DNA from: Candidatus Cryosericum hinesii
GTDB lineage: Bacteria > Caldisericota > Caldisericia > Cryosericales > Cryosericaceae
Direction: 5' to 3'
DNA length: 64,000 nt
NCBI RefSeq assembly: GCF_003570985.1
Contig: NZ_QXIW01000027.1
Span: forward strand, 108,270 to 172,269
The position numbers and the translations under genes are program-made. Position 1 is the first letter of the stretch. Each line of letters starts with the position of its first letter. Positions 7,994 through 17,439 of the stretch are shown here, piece by piece. The notes under the pieces were generated by a model, which saw nothing but the letters and a program-made list of their open reading frames with translations, was not told the origin of the DNA and did no database searches.

Positions 7994-8689
7994 TCAGATC
8001 GTTCGGGGGGCTTTCTTCTTTCTCCTGCCGGTGACCTTGTAGCGCAGCCACACCAGGCCTTCACCCATTGTCTCAGCGCTGACAAGCGCGAGAGGAATGA
8101 CGCCATCGGGAGATGCCAGGTCCAGCGCTCGGAACATGGAACGCTGGGACGTTCCACCAACCAGCGCAGGATGCACGAGGATACTGACCTCATTCACGAG
8201 TCCGGCCCGGAGCAACACGCCGTTCAGAATGCCACCCGAGTCAACGCGCACGGTCTGGACGCCGTAGCGCATGTTCAACTCTTCCAGTGCGGCCCTCAGG
8301 TCGACCTTCTCGGGTCCGGCAACGATGCAATCGACTCCCACCTCGGCCAGGTACTGCAGATATTCGTCCGGCGTGCTATCCGAGCAGATCGCCACGCCAC
8401 CTCGCCAATAGGGCATCGCCAGCCACGTCCTCCAGCAGCGGACTCGCCCTCGACTGTCCACGATTGCCAGTAGTGGACGTGTGTCAGCCGGAAGGGCGGC
8501 CTGTGGTTCCCAAGGACCCTTGTCCCGCACCGCCGATTCAGGAGCCGCCAACACCGTGCTCGAGCCCACCAGCGTGCAGTCCTCATGCCATCTCCCCGCG
8601 AGGTCGTACAAAACCCCGACGTCGGCTTCAAACCAGTCGATACGTCCGTCAGCACTGACTGCATTGTGAATGATCACTCGAGGCAACAT
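7994..8689 (-). CDS. RibD C-terminal-domain (dihydrofolate reductase-like) reductase
   Basis: 231 residues of the RibD-C / HTP-reductase fold: V-I-I-H-N-A-V-S-A-D-G-R near the start, then GSSTVL, a DSRGR segment, G-P-E-K-V-D-L and V-D-S-G-G-I-L-N-G. It lacks the deaminase half of RibD. Likely an NADPH-dependent reductase related to 5-amino-6-ribosylaminouracil reductase; the substrate is uncertain and no other riboflavin gene is near. I chose the ATG at 8689, preceded by AGGGGGTG; the open frame continues to 8758 without a better start. Confidence 0.72.
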   Translation of the reverse strand: MLPRVIIHNAVSADGRIDWFEADVGVLYDLAGRWHEDCTLVGSSTVLAAPESAVRDKGPWEPQAALPADTRPLLAIVDSRGRVRCWRTWLAMPYWRGGVAICSDSTPDEYLQYLAEVGVDCIVAGPEKVDLRAALEELNMRYGVQTVRVDSGGILNGVLLRAGLVNEVSILVHPALVGGTSQRSMFRALDLASPDGVIPLALVSAETMGEGLVWLRYKVTGRRKKKAPRTI

Positions 8690-8714
8690 GTGGCACCCCC
8701 TGTGTGTTGACTGC

Positions 8715-8742
8715 ATCATACTGCAGGAGTGAAAACGGTCAA
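8715..8742 (-). promoter_or_regulatory. Promoter of the RibD-like reductase gene
   Basis: Minus-strand TTGACC (8737-8742), 16-bp spacer, TATGAT (8715-8720). The predicted start near 8708 lies 19 bp before the ATG. Confidence 0.6.
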
Positions 8743-8921
8743 CGCGCGACTCTGCCAAAGAGAGAAACGCGGCTGACGGTGCAACAGATCGATTGCCGCC
8801 TGTGCAGGAAGGACAGACAAGGAGATCGGCTGATGAACTGCGTCACCCCCGTTGGAACCTCGTCCCCACAGTCCCGGCGAATCGGAAGAGCACTCTGAGC
8901 AAACAGCGCTATCATGATAAA

Positions 8922-10718
8922 ATGGAATCGCAGGAATGGACCTCATCCATAGTGCAGGACGGCGACAGCTGCTGGCTGGTCGTGGTTGGAAGCGACGTCT
9001 CGCCCTCAACCAGTGCACGCGTTCACGCGCTGCAACGCGCCGTCGAGACGCTGCATCCTGCCTGGCTGGTCGAGACGGTGCTGGGATACTGCTCTCTGGG
9101 GCTGATCGTCCGGCCGCTGCAGGCCTCAGTGGAAGAGGTCGAGGAACTTGTGTCCACAGCCACAAAAAACGTCATGGTCGCCCCATCCGTTCACCCCAGG
9201 ACCGTCACGATCCCAGTCTGTTATGGCGGCGCATGCGGCCCGGACATGGAGGTCGTCTGTCGGCAATCTGGACTGAGCGAACAGGAGGTCGTGCAGCGAC
9301 ATGTTGCAGCTGGCTACCAGTGCTCCATGCTGGGGTTCCTGCCTGGCTTCCCATACCTTATGGGCCTCGACCCACAACTGGCAACACCGCGCCTGGCAAC
9401 ACCGCGAACCGTCGTTCCGGCAGGGAGCGTGGGCATCGCGGGCACACAGACAGGCGTCTACCCGGTGTCCAGCCCGGGAGCCTGGAACATCATCGGCCGC
9501 ACGCCTCTCACGTTGTTTGACCCGTCGCGCGAGCAGCATTCGCTGGTGCAGGCAGGAGACGTCGTTCGCTTTTCTCCCATCAGCCTTCAGGAATTTGAAG
9601 AGAAGCAGTCAGATGAATTCACATGTTATCCACAAATATGCGATGTTTCAGAGCAGGATGTTGGCGGATGTGACGTGCTCGAGCCCGGCATGTTGACGAC
9701 AGTACAGGACGAGGGCCGCTGGGGACTGCAGAACATGGGGATCCCCGTTTCAGGAGCCATGGACCGACAGGCGCTGGCACTCGGGAATTTTCTGGTTGGA
9801 AACGAGGAAGGGGCGGCGGCTCTGGAAATCACACTCTCCGGTCCATGTCTGGTGTTCACGACAGATGCGCTGGTGGCACTAACGGGCGCTGACATGGGCC
9901 TGCAGGTGGATGGGCGCGATATTCCGGCATGGACTGCGGTCCTGGTACGAACCGGCAGCGTCCTCTCTATGACCGGTTGCATCGGAGCCGGTTGCCGTGC
10001 CTGGCTATGTGTTGCCGGCGGTATCGACGTTCCATACGTGCTAGGCAGCCGTTCGACACTGCTCCGGGCTGCACTGGGAGGATTCAGAGGTCGAGCACTG
10101 CGTGCGAGAGACAGTCTGCATCTGCATCCTCTGACGCAACCGACAAGGCGTCTCGATGGCTTTTCCTGCCCACTCAGGTTGCGACCGTCGTATGCCATCG
10201 ATACACCAGTTCCGGTCCTGCCGGGTCCACAGACAGAATCACTGACACCCGGCGCACGACAGGCATTCCTTGACGCGACGTGGACTGTGAGTGATGCCAG
10301 CGACCGCATGGGCTGCCGGCTGGAGGGGCCACAGCTTGCGCTCGGTCACGGTGCCGATATTATCTCGGAGGTCATCCCCGAGGGAGCTGTCGAAGTGACG
10401 GGCGCGGGTTTGCCTATCGTCATGCTGGCGGACCGCCAGACGACGGGAGGATATGTCAAGCCGTTCGTCGTCGCCTCAGCAGCAATCGGACGGCTGGCCC
10501 AGCGTCGACCGGGTGACAGTATCCGCTTTTGCATGTGCTCGCTCGCTGGCGCACAGGAGATGCTTGAGAAGCAATCCTCTGCAAGAAAGGAATTGACCCA
10601 CCTGCGTGCCATCTGGCGCCAGTGCCACGCAGGTGGTACACTGTTTTTGACCGTGAACGATGTACGGTACGTGGTTGAATGGCAGGACGTGACTCCTCTG
10701 GAGGTGGACCATGAGTAG
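8922..10718 (+). CDS. pxpBC: 5-oxoprolinase subunits B and C fused (PxpB-PxpC, KipI-KipA)
   Basis: 598 residues. The first third is the PxpB/KipI domain, with C-Y-G-G-A-C-G-P-D and G-F-x-P-G-F-P-Y-L-M-G, then the PAGSVGIAGTQTGVYP block. The rest is the PxpC/KipA domain opening with L-T-T-V-Q-D-E-G-R and PVSGAMDRQALALGN. Together with PxpA it cleaves 5-oxoproline to glutamate with ATP. Usually B and C are separate genes; here they are one frame. The ATG at 8922 has no Shine-Dalgarno site, and a -10-like TATCAT lies six bases upstream. The end overlaps pxpA by 8 bp. Confidence 0.88.
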   Translation: MESQEWTSSIVQDGDSCWLVVVGSDVSPSTSARVHALQRAVETLHPAWLVETVLGYCSLGLIVRPLQASVEEVEELVSTATKNVMVAPSVHPRTVTIPVCYGGACGPDMEVVCRQSGLSEQEVVQRHVAAGYQCSMLGFLPGFPYLMGLDPQLATPRLATPRTVVPAGSVGIAGTQTGVYPVSSPGAWNIIGRTPLTLFDPSREQHSLVQAGDVVRFSPISLQEFEEKQSDEFTCYPQICDVSEQDVGGCDVLEPGMLTTVQDEGRWGLQNMGIPVSGAMDRQALALGNFLVGNEEGAAALEITLSGPCLVFTTDALVALTGADMGLQVDGRDIPAWTAVLVRTGSVLSMTGCIGAGCRAWLCVAGGIDVPYVLGSRSTLLRAALGGFRGRALRARDSLHLHPLTQPTRRLDGFSCPLRLRPSYAIDTPVPVLPGPQTESLTPGARQAFLDATWTVSDASDRMGCRLEGPQLALGHGADIISEVIPEGAVEVTGAGLPIVMLADRQTTGGYVKPFVVASAAIGRLAQRRPGDSIRFCMCSLAGAQEMLEKQSSARKELTHLRAIWRQCHAGGTLFLTVNDVRYVVEWQDVTPLEVDHE

Positions 10719-11487
10719 AGCAGTTGATCTCAACAGCGACGTAGGCGAAAGCTTTGGGGCGTGGACACTTGGCGATGACACACATGTCCTGGACCATGTC
10801 ACCAGCGCCAATGTTGCCTGCGGCTTTCACGCAGGGGACCCGCAGATCATGCTGGCAACGGTGAGGGCGGCACGTGACCGTGGTGTCGCTGTCGGAGCAC
10901 ACCCGGGGTATCCAGATCTGGTTGGATTCGGACGCCGCGCCATGACGTGTACCCCCGATGAAGTCTACGCCCTCTGCCTGTACCAGATTGGAGCTCTGGC
11001 GGCCCTCTGCCGTGCCGAAGGAGTCCCCCTGTGCCATGTCAAGGCACACGGAGCGTTGTACAACCAGTCGGCCAGAGATCCAGATCTCGCCCGCGCTCTT
11101 GCGCGAGCAACCCGGGACGCAGCCCCTGCACTGATCCTGCTTGGACTGCCCCGGTCACAGCACGAGGCTGCTGCCCGTGAAACAAGTGTCCCTTTTGCCG
11201 CTGAGGCTTTTGCCGATCGCGCCTACCAGGCGGATGGTTCGCTAGTCGCTCGTGCCCATGAGGGCTCCGTCCTGCACGATCCGGAAACTATCGCCACGCG
11301 CGTCATCAGGATGGTGACCGAGGAAACCGTCGAGACAATGCAAGGAGAAGTCGTTACGATACGTGCCGACTCCATCTGTATTCATGGGGACAATCCGGCT
11401 GCGTGCCAGATCCTGGAGACGGTCCGTCGTGCGCTGGACAAGGCTGGCGTGCACGTCAGCCCGCTGCGGGAAGTGCTCAGCCTCTAG
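10711..11487 (+). CDS. pxpA: 5-oxoprolinase subunit A (LamB/YcsF family)
   Basis: 258 residues starting with V-D-L-N-S-D-V-G-E-S-F-G and then ANVACGFHAGDP, the YcsF/PxpA signature. GVAVGAHPGYPD and VKAHGALYN follow. It forms the ATP-dependent 5-oxoprolinase with PxpB and PxpC, recycling pyroglutamate. The start lies inside the end of pxpBC, with GGAGGTGG just upstream. The order here is BC-A, not the common A-B-C. The 3' end overlaps that of the convergent alkyltransferase gene by 11 bp. Confidence 0.9.
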   Translation: MSRAVDLNSDVGESFGAWTLGDDTHVLDHVTSANVACGFHAGDPQIMLATVRAARDRGVAVGAHPGYPDLVGFGRRAMTCTPDEVYALCLYQIGALAALCRAEGVPLCHVKAHGALYNQSARDPDLARALARATRDAAPALILLGLPRSQHEAAARETSVPFAAEAFADRAYQADGSLVARAHEGSVLHDPETIATRVIRMVTEETVETMQGEVVTIRADSICIHGDNPAACQILETVRRALDKAGVHVSPLREVLSL

Positions 11488-11959
11488 CAGCCAGAACCCT
11501 CCGTTCGTGCTCCAGCAGCCACTGCTTGCGGTCGAGACCGCCGGCGTAGCCGGTGAGCGAGCCGTCGCTGCCGATGACGCGATGACAGGGAACGATGATG
11601 GCGATGGGGTTGCGCCCTACTGCTCCGCCCACCGCGTGCGCCGACCTGGGACGGTCGATCGCCATGGCAACGTCCCGGTAACTTTTCGTCTGGCCAAACG
11701 GGATTTCCCGCAACGCATGCCAGACCAGTCTCCGGAACTCTGTGCCTCCCGGGTTTAGGAGGACAGAAAACCTCTTCCGCTTGCCACAGAAGTACTGGTT
11801 CAACTCTGCAATACACTGCTGTACAACCGGTGTCACACAGGCCGCTCCCGTGTCGACGTTCTCGACAAACGTCACCGACACGATGCCATGTTCCGTGCCT
11901 GCGACCTCCAGTGCGCCGATGTCCGTGAAAAGATATCCCTTATCCAGCTGTGTCACCAT
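11477..11959 (-). CDS. ogt: Methylated-DNA--protein-cysteine S-methyltransferase
   Basis: 160 residues. The active-site motif I-V-P-C-H-R-V-I-G-S-D-G is intact, preceded by R-x-V-W-x-A-L-R-E-I-P-F-G-Q-T and A-V-G-G-A-V-G-R-N-P-I. It transfers the O6-methyl group of guanine to its own cysteine. No Ada-type regulatory domain is present, so this is the Ogt form. The start at 11959 is supported by AGGGGGT upstream. Confidence 0.92.
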   Translation of the reverse strand: MVTQLDKGYLFTDIGALEVAGTEHGIVSVTFVENVDTGAACVTPVVQQCIAELNQYFCGKRKRFSVLLNPGGTEFRRLVWHALREIPFGQTKSYRDVAMAIDRPRSAHAVGGAVGRNPIAIIVPCHRVIGSDGSLTGYAGGLDRKQWLLEHERRVLAARG

Positions 11960-12008
11960 ACGACCCCCTGAACGACCAATCGGATACGTCGACACCCGTG
12001 ACACAGGA

Positions 12009-12554
12009 TCAGTCCTCTACGGGCAGTTCCTTGACCCGCCGGGCAGGAACGCCGGCGTACATGCCATTGGGGGCGCAGTCTTTGTTGACGACGGCTCCCG
12101 CGCCTATGACACAGCCGTCCCCGATCGTTACGCCTGGCAGAATGACTGAGCGCGCGCCGATCCAACAACCGTCCCCGACCGTGATGGGTTGGGGATTGAC
12201 GTGCCCAGCCCTCTCGGTCGCCGACCCCATGATGTGCGTCGACGTGCAGAACAGCACTTCCATGCCAATGCCACATTTCTTCCCGATTCGAATGGGTGCC
12301 GAGCCGTCGAAGAAACAGCGATAGTTGACGAACGTGTCTGCGCCGATGACGACGTCACGGCCAGCAAAATAGCATCCGGGCCGAATCCCATTCGTTGTTG
12401 TCCGTATCCCATAGAGGCGCATCAATGATGCTCTGACTGGATTCACGAGAAGTGGACTGGATGCCAGCCAGTTAATGAAGAGGCCTCTCCACATGCGATC
12501 GGCAACCGTAATGATAACGCTCAGCCGGTCTGTGCCAGTATGCTGTGCTGCCAT
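12009..12554 (-). CDS. Hexapeptide-repeat O-acetyltransferase (maltose/galactoside acetyltransferase-like)
   Basis: 181 residues. The C-terminal two thirds are left-handed beta-helix repeats (I-G-A-D-T-F, I-R-I-G-K-K, I-T-V-G-D-G-C-W-I-G-A, V-I-L-P-G-V-T-I-G-D-G) with the catalytic His in STHIMG and the NodL/LacA-like end V-P-A-R-R-V. It probably acetylates a sugar or small molecule with acetyl-CoA. The N-terminal helix differs from LacA. The start at 12554 has AAGGAGTG upstream. Confidence 0.8.
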   Translation of the reverse strand: MAAQHTGTDRLSVIITVADRMWRGLFINWLASSPLLVNPVRASLMRLYGIRTTTNGIRPGCYFAGRDVVIGADTFVNYRCFFDGSAPIRIGKKCGIGMEVLFCTSTHIMGSATERAGHVNPQPITVGDGCWIGARSVILPGVTIGDGCVIGAGAVVNKDCAPNGMYAGVPARRVKELPVED

Positions 12555-12828
12555 GTCCACACTCCTTGTTCGTTCTTGACCCTGCCCTTGCGTTCCCTGC
12601 CACGAACGGATTCCACACATAGGCCCCAACTGCCCACGTCGACCATGCAGAATTGGGATTCCATTCTATGCAATTCACTCCCTGTGACTACCCTGCAACT
12701 GACGAGAGGGCGCCGGCCTGCAACAGGAACGGCGCAGTTCCTGGCTGCTTGCTTTCTCTGACTGGTTTGTGCTAAACTCATGTTATTCTGTTTGTTACGC
12801 ACGATCCCTGAGAAGAGAGGTTAGGTGG

Positions 12829-14133
12829 ATGGCTGACGAAAAGGTGAACAAAGATACTTCAGCGGAGTGCTTCGATACGCAGGCCATGGTTCCTGAACGG
12901 CGCATCAGCCCACGCGATACATTCGCAGCCATGCGGTACCGGAACTACCGCATCTGGTTCGCCGGACAGCTCGTTTCACTCTTCGGGACCTGGATGCAGG
13001 TGACAGCACAGGGATACCTCGCCTACCAGCTGACCAAGTCAGTAGCCTTCCTCGGCTACGTCGCGTTCGCCAATGGCATCCCGGTCTGGCTGTTCATGCT
13101 GTATGCAGGTTCGGTCGCAGACCGCGTACCCCGCAAGACGCTGATGCTCTATACGCAGTCTGCCATGCTGGTACTGGCCTTTGTCCTGGCATTGCTGACG
13201 TTTACCGGCGCCATACGACCGTGGCACATCCTGGTCCTGGCGTTTCTGCTCGGAATCGCCAATACCTTCGACTCACCAGCGCGCCTGGCCTTGGTGGATC
13301 AGCTGGTTGACGACAGACGACACCTGCCCAATGCTGTCGCACTCAACGGTTCGATGTTCAATGTGGCCACGGCGCTTGGACCGGCGGCGGCGGGCGCCGT
13401 GTACGCCCTCCTCGGACCGGCCTGGTGCTTCACGATCAATGGCCTGTCCTTTGTCGCGGTCATCGCAGCCCTCTTGTTCATGCACCTTCGACCGGTGCCA
13501 TTGTCTCCCAGGAATCAGAGCCCCATGGCAGGAATCGTGGAGGGGCTCAAGTACGTCTGGAGACACCAGAACATTCGCGCACTCATGCTCCTCATTGGCA
13601 TCACGTCACTGCTCGGCCTCTCATTTGCTACGCTCATCCCCGCCTGGGCAATCAAGGTCCTTCACGGCAGCGCAACGACCGGCGCGACCATCAACGGCCT
13701 GCTCCAGTCTGCACGAGGCATTGGCGCCCTGCTGGCAGCGCTGACCATCGCGACCATCAGCCATCTGAAGGTGAAGGGACGCATTGCCGCATTCGGAACA
13801 TTTGCCTATCCCATCGCTCTTCTGGCCTTTGCCTTTGCTCGTTCGATGGCCTTTGAGCTACTTCTCTTGGCCTTGGTCGGATTTGCCAGCATCCTCGTCA
13901 TCAATCTTTGTAACGTGCTGGTCCAGTCGCAGGTAGAAGACTCTTTGCGGGGGCGCGTCAGTGCTGTCTACAGCCTGATATTCTTCGGCGTGATGCCCAT
14001 CGGCTCGCTCCTGATAGGTTGGCTGGCACAATGGGCAGGCGAACCCGTGGCCATCGTCATCAACGCCTGTGCAGCATTGGCGGGCGCAGCTCTCATCTGG
14101 ATACTTGTTCCACGTATCAGGATCATGCCATGA
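12829..14133 (+). CDS. MFS transporter (EntS/MFS_3-like exporter)
   Basis: 434 residues with about 12 hydrophobic segments. It has a cytoplasmic N-terminal tail, the entry R-Y-R-N-Y-R-I-W-F-A-G-Q-L-V-S and F-G-T-W-M-Q, and the loop S-V-A-D-R-V-P-R-K, which is the MFS motif A. These features are typical of the enterobactin-exporter-like MFS_3 group, which exports siderophores or drugs. GAGAGGTTAGGTGG precedes the ATG at 12829. It ends next to the APH-like kinase gene and may form an operon with it, hinting at drug resistance (inference). Confidence 0.85.
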   Translation: MADEKVNKDTSAECFDTQAMVPERRISPRDTFAAMRYRNYRIWFAGQLVSLFGTWMQVTAQGYLAYQLTKSVAFLGYVAFANGIPVWLFMLYAGSVADRVPRKTLMLYTQSAMLVLAFVLALLTFTGAIRPWHILVLAFLLGIANTFDSPARLALVDQLVDDRRHLPNAVALNGSMFNVATALGPAAAGAVYALLGPAWCFTINGLSFVAVIAALLFMHLRPVPLSPRNQSPMAGIVEGLKYVWRHQNIRALMLLIGITSLLGLSFATLIPAWAIKVLHGSATTGATINGLLQSARGIGALLAALTIATISHLKVKGRIAAFGTFAYPIALLAFAFARSMAFELLLLALVGFASILVINLCNVLVQSQVEDSLRGRVSAVYSLIFFGVMPIGSLLIGWLAQWAGEPVAIVINACAALAGAALIWILVPRIRIMP

Positions 14134-14171
14134 ATGACGTGCCTGCTCAGGGTCATCACCAGGAGGATGTC

Positions 14172-14981
14172 ATGGAAGAACACATCGGCTCGGCAACATT
14201 GCTCGGTCATGGACGAACCGCAGAGGTGTATGCCTGGAAGGAAAATAGTGCCCTCAAACTTTTTGTCCCCGGGTTTCCTCCATCGCTCATCAACCAGGAA
14301 GTGGAGGGAACAAAGGCCGCCAACGCCGCCGGCATCCCCTCGCCTCAACTCAGGAATGTCATTGTGGTGGACGGTCGCCGAGGGCTGGTACTGGAACGGC
14401 TGACGGGACACAGCATACTCACTCTACTCGGCCGTGAACCCGCGCGGATAGCGCACTATGCCGGTATCTTTGCCGAACTGCAGTCCCGCATGCATGACTG
14501 TCATGCACCAGGACTGGCATCTCGCCGCGAGGGCCTGGCGCGGCGCATCGCCCGGGCCGGCGTGGTTGCACGCGTCAAAGGTGACGCCCTGGCCGTCCTC
14601 GAGCGGCTTCCCGACGGAGATCGTCTGTGCCACTGCGATTTTCACCCGGACAATGTGCTCATGACGCCACAGGGTCCGTCTATCATCGATTGGTCGTTTG
14701 CCGCTCGTGGAACACCCGCATCCGACGCCGCACGCACTGCGCTGCTGCTGCGGATCGCGGATGCCCCTCCCGGGTCTTTTCGCGTAGCATGGGTTGAGCG
14801 CGAGGTAAGGGACCGGTTCTACAGAGCGTGGCTGAAACGTTACCGCGAGCTGCAGCCCGACGCAGCAGACGACATGTGGAGCTGGCTGCTTCCGGTGGCC
14901 GTCGCACGCCTCGCAGACGACATCCCCGAAGAGCGGCCACGCCTGATGGCACTCATCGAAGAACTGCAGCAGAAGCACTGA
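14172..14981 (+). CDS. Aminoglycoside phosphotransferase (APH)-family kinase
   Basis: 269 residues. N-lobe: G-H-G-R-T-A-E-V-Y-A and A-L-K-L-F. Catalytic loop: C-H-C-D-F-H-P-D-N-V-L, then the metal-binding I-I-D-W-S. This is the choline kinase/APH fold, and it may phosphorylate a drug or a small alcohol or amine. An earlier ATG at 14130 overlaps the MFS stop (ATGA), but the ATG at 14172 has a perfect AGGAGG five bases upstream, so I prefer it. Confidence 0.8.
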   Translation: MEEHIGSATLLGHGRTAEVYAWKENSALKLFVPGFPPSLINQEVEGTKAANAAGIPSPQLRNVIVVDGRRGLVLERLTGHSILTLLGREPARIAHYAGIFAELQSRMHDCHAPGLASRREGLARRIARAGVVARVKGDALAVLERLPDGDRLCHCDFHPDNVLMTPQGPSIIDWSFAARGTPASDAARTALLLRIADAPPGSFRVAWVEREVRDRFYRAWLKRYRELQPDAADDMWSWLLPVAVARLADDIPEERPRLMALIEELQQKH

Positions 14982-15005
14982 CTGCACCAAGCTGCTCTCG
15001 TCGTT

Positions 15006-15033
15006 TGCTTTTCGCACGCGGCTTGGTACAATG
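15006..15033 (+). promoter_or_regulatory. Promoter of the P-loop protein gene
   Basis: TTGCTT (15006-15011), 16-bp spacer, TACAAT (15028-15033), about 70 bp before the ATG at 15112. Confidence 0.5.
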
Positions 15034-15111
15034 GCGGGCTGCTCTGCATCCGTGCTTTTGGGGCAAGTTTTCATATGATGAAGCCGGGGCGTCACCCCAC
15101 ATGGAGGTATC

Positions 15112-15831
15112 ATGAAAAAACTGGATGTGATCCTGCTCATCGGTCGACCCGCAGCAGGCAAGAGCGAGACAATCGACTTCCTGAAACGGCTGCCCGACGA
15201 GAAGCGACTGCAGGAGTACCACATCGCCCCGTTCGAGGAACTGGACGACTTTCTTTATGTCTGGCAGACCTTTGAGAACGACGCAATCAGACAATCCATG
15301 GGCCTTGGCAGGCGGGATACAGACGATGCCCTGTACTTCCTGGACGACCGCATCTGGGACTTCTTCATTGAACGCATCGACCTGGATTTCCGCAAGAAGC
15401 TGGCGCGGGACCGGCTGTTTCTCGAACACCACACGGTCATGATGGAGTTCGCTCGCGGCGGGGAACACGGCTTTGCCAATGCGTTCCGGCATCTGTCGGA
15501 CGATGTGCTCGGACACGCAGGCATCCTGTACATCGACGTCTCCTTCGAGGAGTCCCTGCGCAAGAACCGCCGGCGCTATCGCCCCGAACAGGCCGATTCC
15601 ATCCTGTACCATTCGCTCGAGGACGCCAAAATGGAGCGGTATTACAAGGACAACGACTGGGCACGCCTGTCTGAAGGACATGACGAGGGATTCATCGCAG
15701 TCAAGGGGCACCAGGTCCCCTTTGCCGTGTTTCACAACGAACCGGAGAAGACTCTCAACCCCGAGCTTCTGGGTGCTGCCTTGCGCGATGCGACCGGCAG
15801 GCTTGTCAAGCTCTTCACACACAAGGGTTGA
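15112..15831 (+). CDS. P-loop NTPase of unknown function (kinase-like)
   Basis: 239 residues. A Walker A motif, G-R-P-A-A-G-K-S-E, sits at residues 11-19 after a hydrophobic beta strand (V-I-L-L-I). A charged helical middle and a G-I-L-Y-I-D-V-S-F strand near residue 141 follow, and then an Arg-rich stretch that may form a lid (R-K-N-R-R-R-Y-R). This layout is like small-molecule or nucleotide kinases, but I do not recognise the family. GGAGGT precedes the ATG. It stands alone, with its own promoter and that of the next gene at its 3' end. Confidence 0.7.
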   Translation: MKKLDVILLIGRPAAGKSETIDFLKRLPDEKRLQEYHIAPFEELDDFLYVWQTFENDAIRQSMGLGRRDTDDALYFLDDRIWDFFIERIDLDFRKKLARDRLFLEHHTVMMEFARGGEHGFANAFRHLSDDVLGHAGILYIDVSFEESLRKNRRRYRPEQADSILYHSLEDAKMERYYKDNDWARLSEGHDEGFIAVKGHQVPFAVFHNEPEKTLNPELLGAALRDATGRLVKLFTHKG

Positions 15832-15855
15832 ACAAGCCTTCGGGGGTGCTAGACT
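15828..15855 (+). promoter_or_regulatory. Promoter of the PLP-dependent enzyme gene
   Basis: TTGAAC (15828-15833, overlapping the stop of the upstream gene), 16-bp spacer, TAGACT (15850-15855). The ATG at 15922 also has AGAGGAG upstream. Confidence 0.5.
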
Positions 15856-15921
15856 AAGAAGTTGGTTTCTATAAGTGTTTTCATGCCTGACATGCAGATT
15901 CTTTGATAAGAGGAGTACAAT

Positions 15922-17394
15922 ATGGCCGTATTTGATATGACCGTCCACGAAGACGTTCTGGCAAAAACCGTCAAACTGGCTCAGGACCGCAATATCATCA
16001 TCCCCACTTTCGCACAGCAGAAGGACCCGTCGCTTGTCCCGGATAAGGTCAAGGCCAGACTCAAGGGTGTCGGCCTCTGGGACGTCAACCCCATCAACCT
16101 GTTCCGCATCACGTGGCACAACGACGTGAAAACAGGCCTGTATGGCGACGTGAACTATATCGAACTCCCAAGTTCCATCACTGGCATCAAGGCTCGCGTC
16201 GTTGGCATCGTCGGCAAGTATTTCCCCACCGGCGCACACAAGGTCGGCGCTGCATTTGGCTGCCTTGTCCCGCGACTCGTGACCGGACAGTTTGACCCGG
16301 CCCGACAGGCGGCTGTATGGCCATCCACAGGCAACTACTGTCGCGGTGGTGCCTTCGACTGTGCTCTGCTGGCCACGGATGCCGTCGCCATCCTCCCGGA
16401 AGGGATGAGCAAAGAACGCTTCGACTGGCTGCGTGAGATTGGAACCAAGGAGGTCATCGGCACTCCTGGAACCGAGTCCAACGTCAAAGAGATTTACGAC
16501 AAGGTGCACGAGCTGAAGACCACCCGTGGCGACAACATCGTCGTGTTCAACCAGTTCGAGGAATTCGGCAACGCACTGTGGCACTACGACATGACCGGCT
16601 CTGCATTCGAGCAGGTCTTCAACAGCATCAAGGGTCCAAGATCGCGCATGGCGGGATATGTCTCCGCCACTGGCTCTGCGGGGACCATCAGTGCCGGCGA
16701 GTACCTGAAGAAGGTCTATCCGTACAGCCATATCACGGCTGTCGAGGCTCTGCAGTGCCCGACCCTCTATGCAAACGGGTTTGGCGCGCATCGTATCGAG
16801 GGTATCGGCGACAAGCATGTCCCCTGGATCCATAACGTCCGCAATACCGATGCTGTGGCCGCCATCGACGACGAGTATCCGATGCATTTGCTTCGTCTCT
16901 TTAATGAGGAAGCAGGCAAGGTCTACCTTGAGAAGAAGGGTGTCCCGCGCGAGATCATCGAGCAGCTCAACCTGATGGGCATCTCCTCTCTGGCAAACAT
17001 GGTCGCGGCAATTAAGATGGCCAAATACGAGGAGATGGACGAGAACGACGTCGTCTTCACCGTGTTCACGGATTCCGCCGACCTGTACCTGTCACGCATC
17101 GAAGAACTGCGCGCCGAGTATGGCCCCTATACCGAGATGGACGCGGCGCTCGACTATGCGAAGTATCTCGAGGGCATTCTGACGGACTGGTACCGCGAGC
17201 TCAACTATCGCGACCGCAAGCAACTGCACAACCTCAAGTACTTCACCTGGGTCGAGCAGCAGGGCAAGACTGCGGAGGAACTGCGTGAACTGTGGGAGCC
17301 AGAGTTCTGGAATCAGATCTGGACTGCTGCCCCAGCGTTCGACAGACTCATCGATCAGTTCAACGAGAGGACGGGGTTGTTGGCAAAGCTGTAG
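15922..17394 (+). CDS. Fold-type II PLP-dependent enzyme (tryptophan-synthase-beta/cysteine-synthase-like)
   Basis: 490 residues. The PLP lysine is expected in P-T-G-A-H-K-V-G-A-A-F-G near residue 112. WPSTGNYCRGGAF matches the substrate loop of this fold, and A-T-G-S-A-G-T-I-S-A-G near residue 251 is the phosphate-binding glycine loop. It is longer than CysK and TrpB. The exact reaction is not clear. Lone copies like this are usually named PLP-dependent subunit beta. The nearby homoserine kinase is convergent, so a threonine-synthase-like role would be speculation. Confidence 0.75.
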   Translation: MAVFDMTVHEDVLAKTVKLAQDRNIIIPTFAQQKDPSLVPDKVKARLKGVGLWDVNPINLFRITWHNDVKTGLYGDVNYIELPSSITGIKARVVGIVGKYFPTGAHKVGAAFGCLVPRLVTGQFDPARQAAVWPSTGNYCRGGAFDCALLATDAVAILPEGMSKERFDWLREIGTKEVIGTPGTESNVKEIYDKVHELKTTRGDNIVVFNQFEEFGNALWHYDMTGSAFEQVFNSIKGPRSRMAGYVSATGSAGTISAGEYLKKVYPYSHITAVEALQCPTLYANGFGAHRIEGIGDKHVPWIHNVRNTDAVAAIDDEYPMHLLRLFNEEAGKVYLEKKGVPREIIEQLNLMGISSLANMVAAIKMAKYEEMDENDVVFTVFTDSADLYLSRIEELRAEYGPYTEMDAALDYAKYLEGILTDWYRELNYRDRKQLHNLKYFTWVEQQGKTAEELRELWEPEFWNQIWTAAPAFDRLIDQFNERTGLLAKL

Positions 17395-17439
17395 TCAGTT
17401 GTTCGTTTGTCTTACCAGTATCTTGATATGAAGAGAAAC

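Noticed and set aside
8793..8921. N-terminal extension of pxpBC from a TTG at 8793
   Set aside because: The added residues match nothing in PxpB; the ATG at 8922 aligns with the family start.
14953..16887. Long minus-strand open frame (644 codons) opposite the P-loop and PLP enzyme genes
   Set aside because: Mirror of two well-supported plus-strand genes; GC-rich codon bias keeps the opposite frame open. It lacks recognisable motifs.
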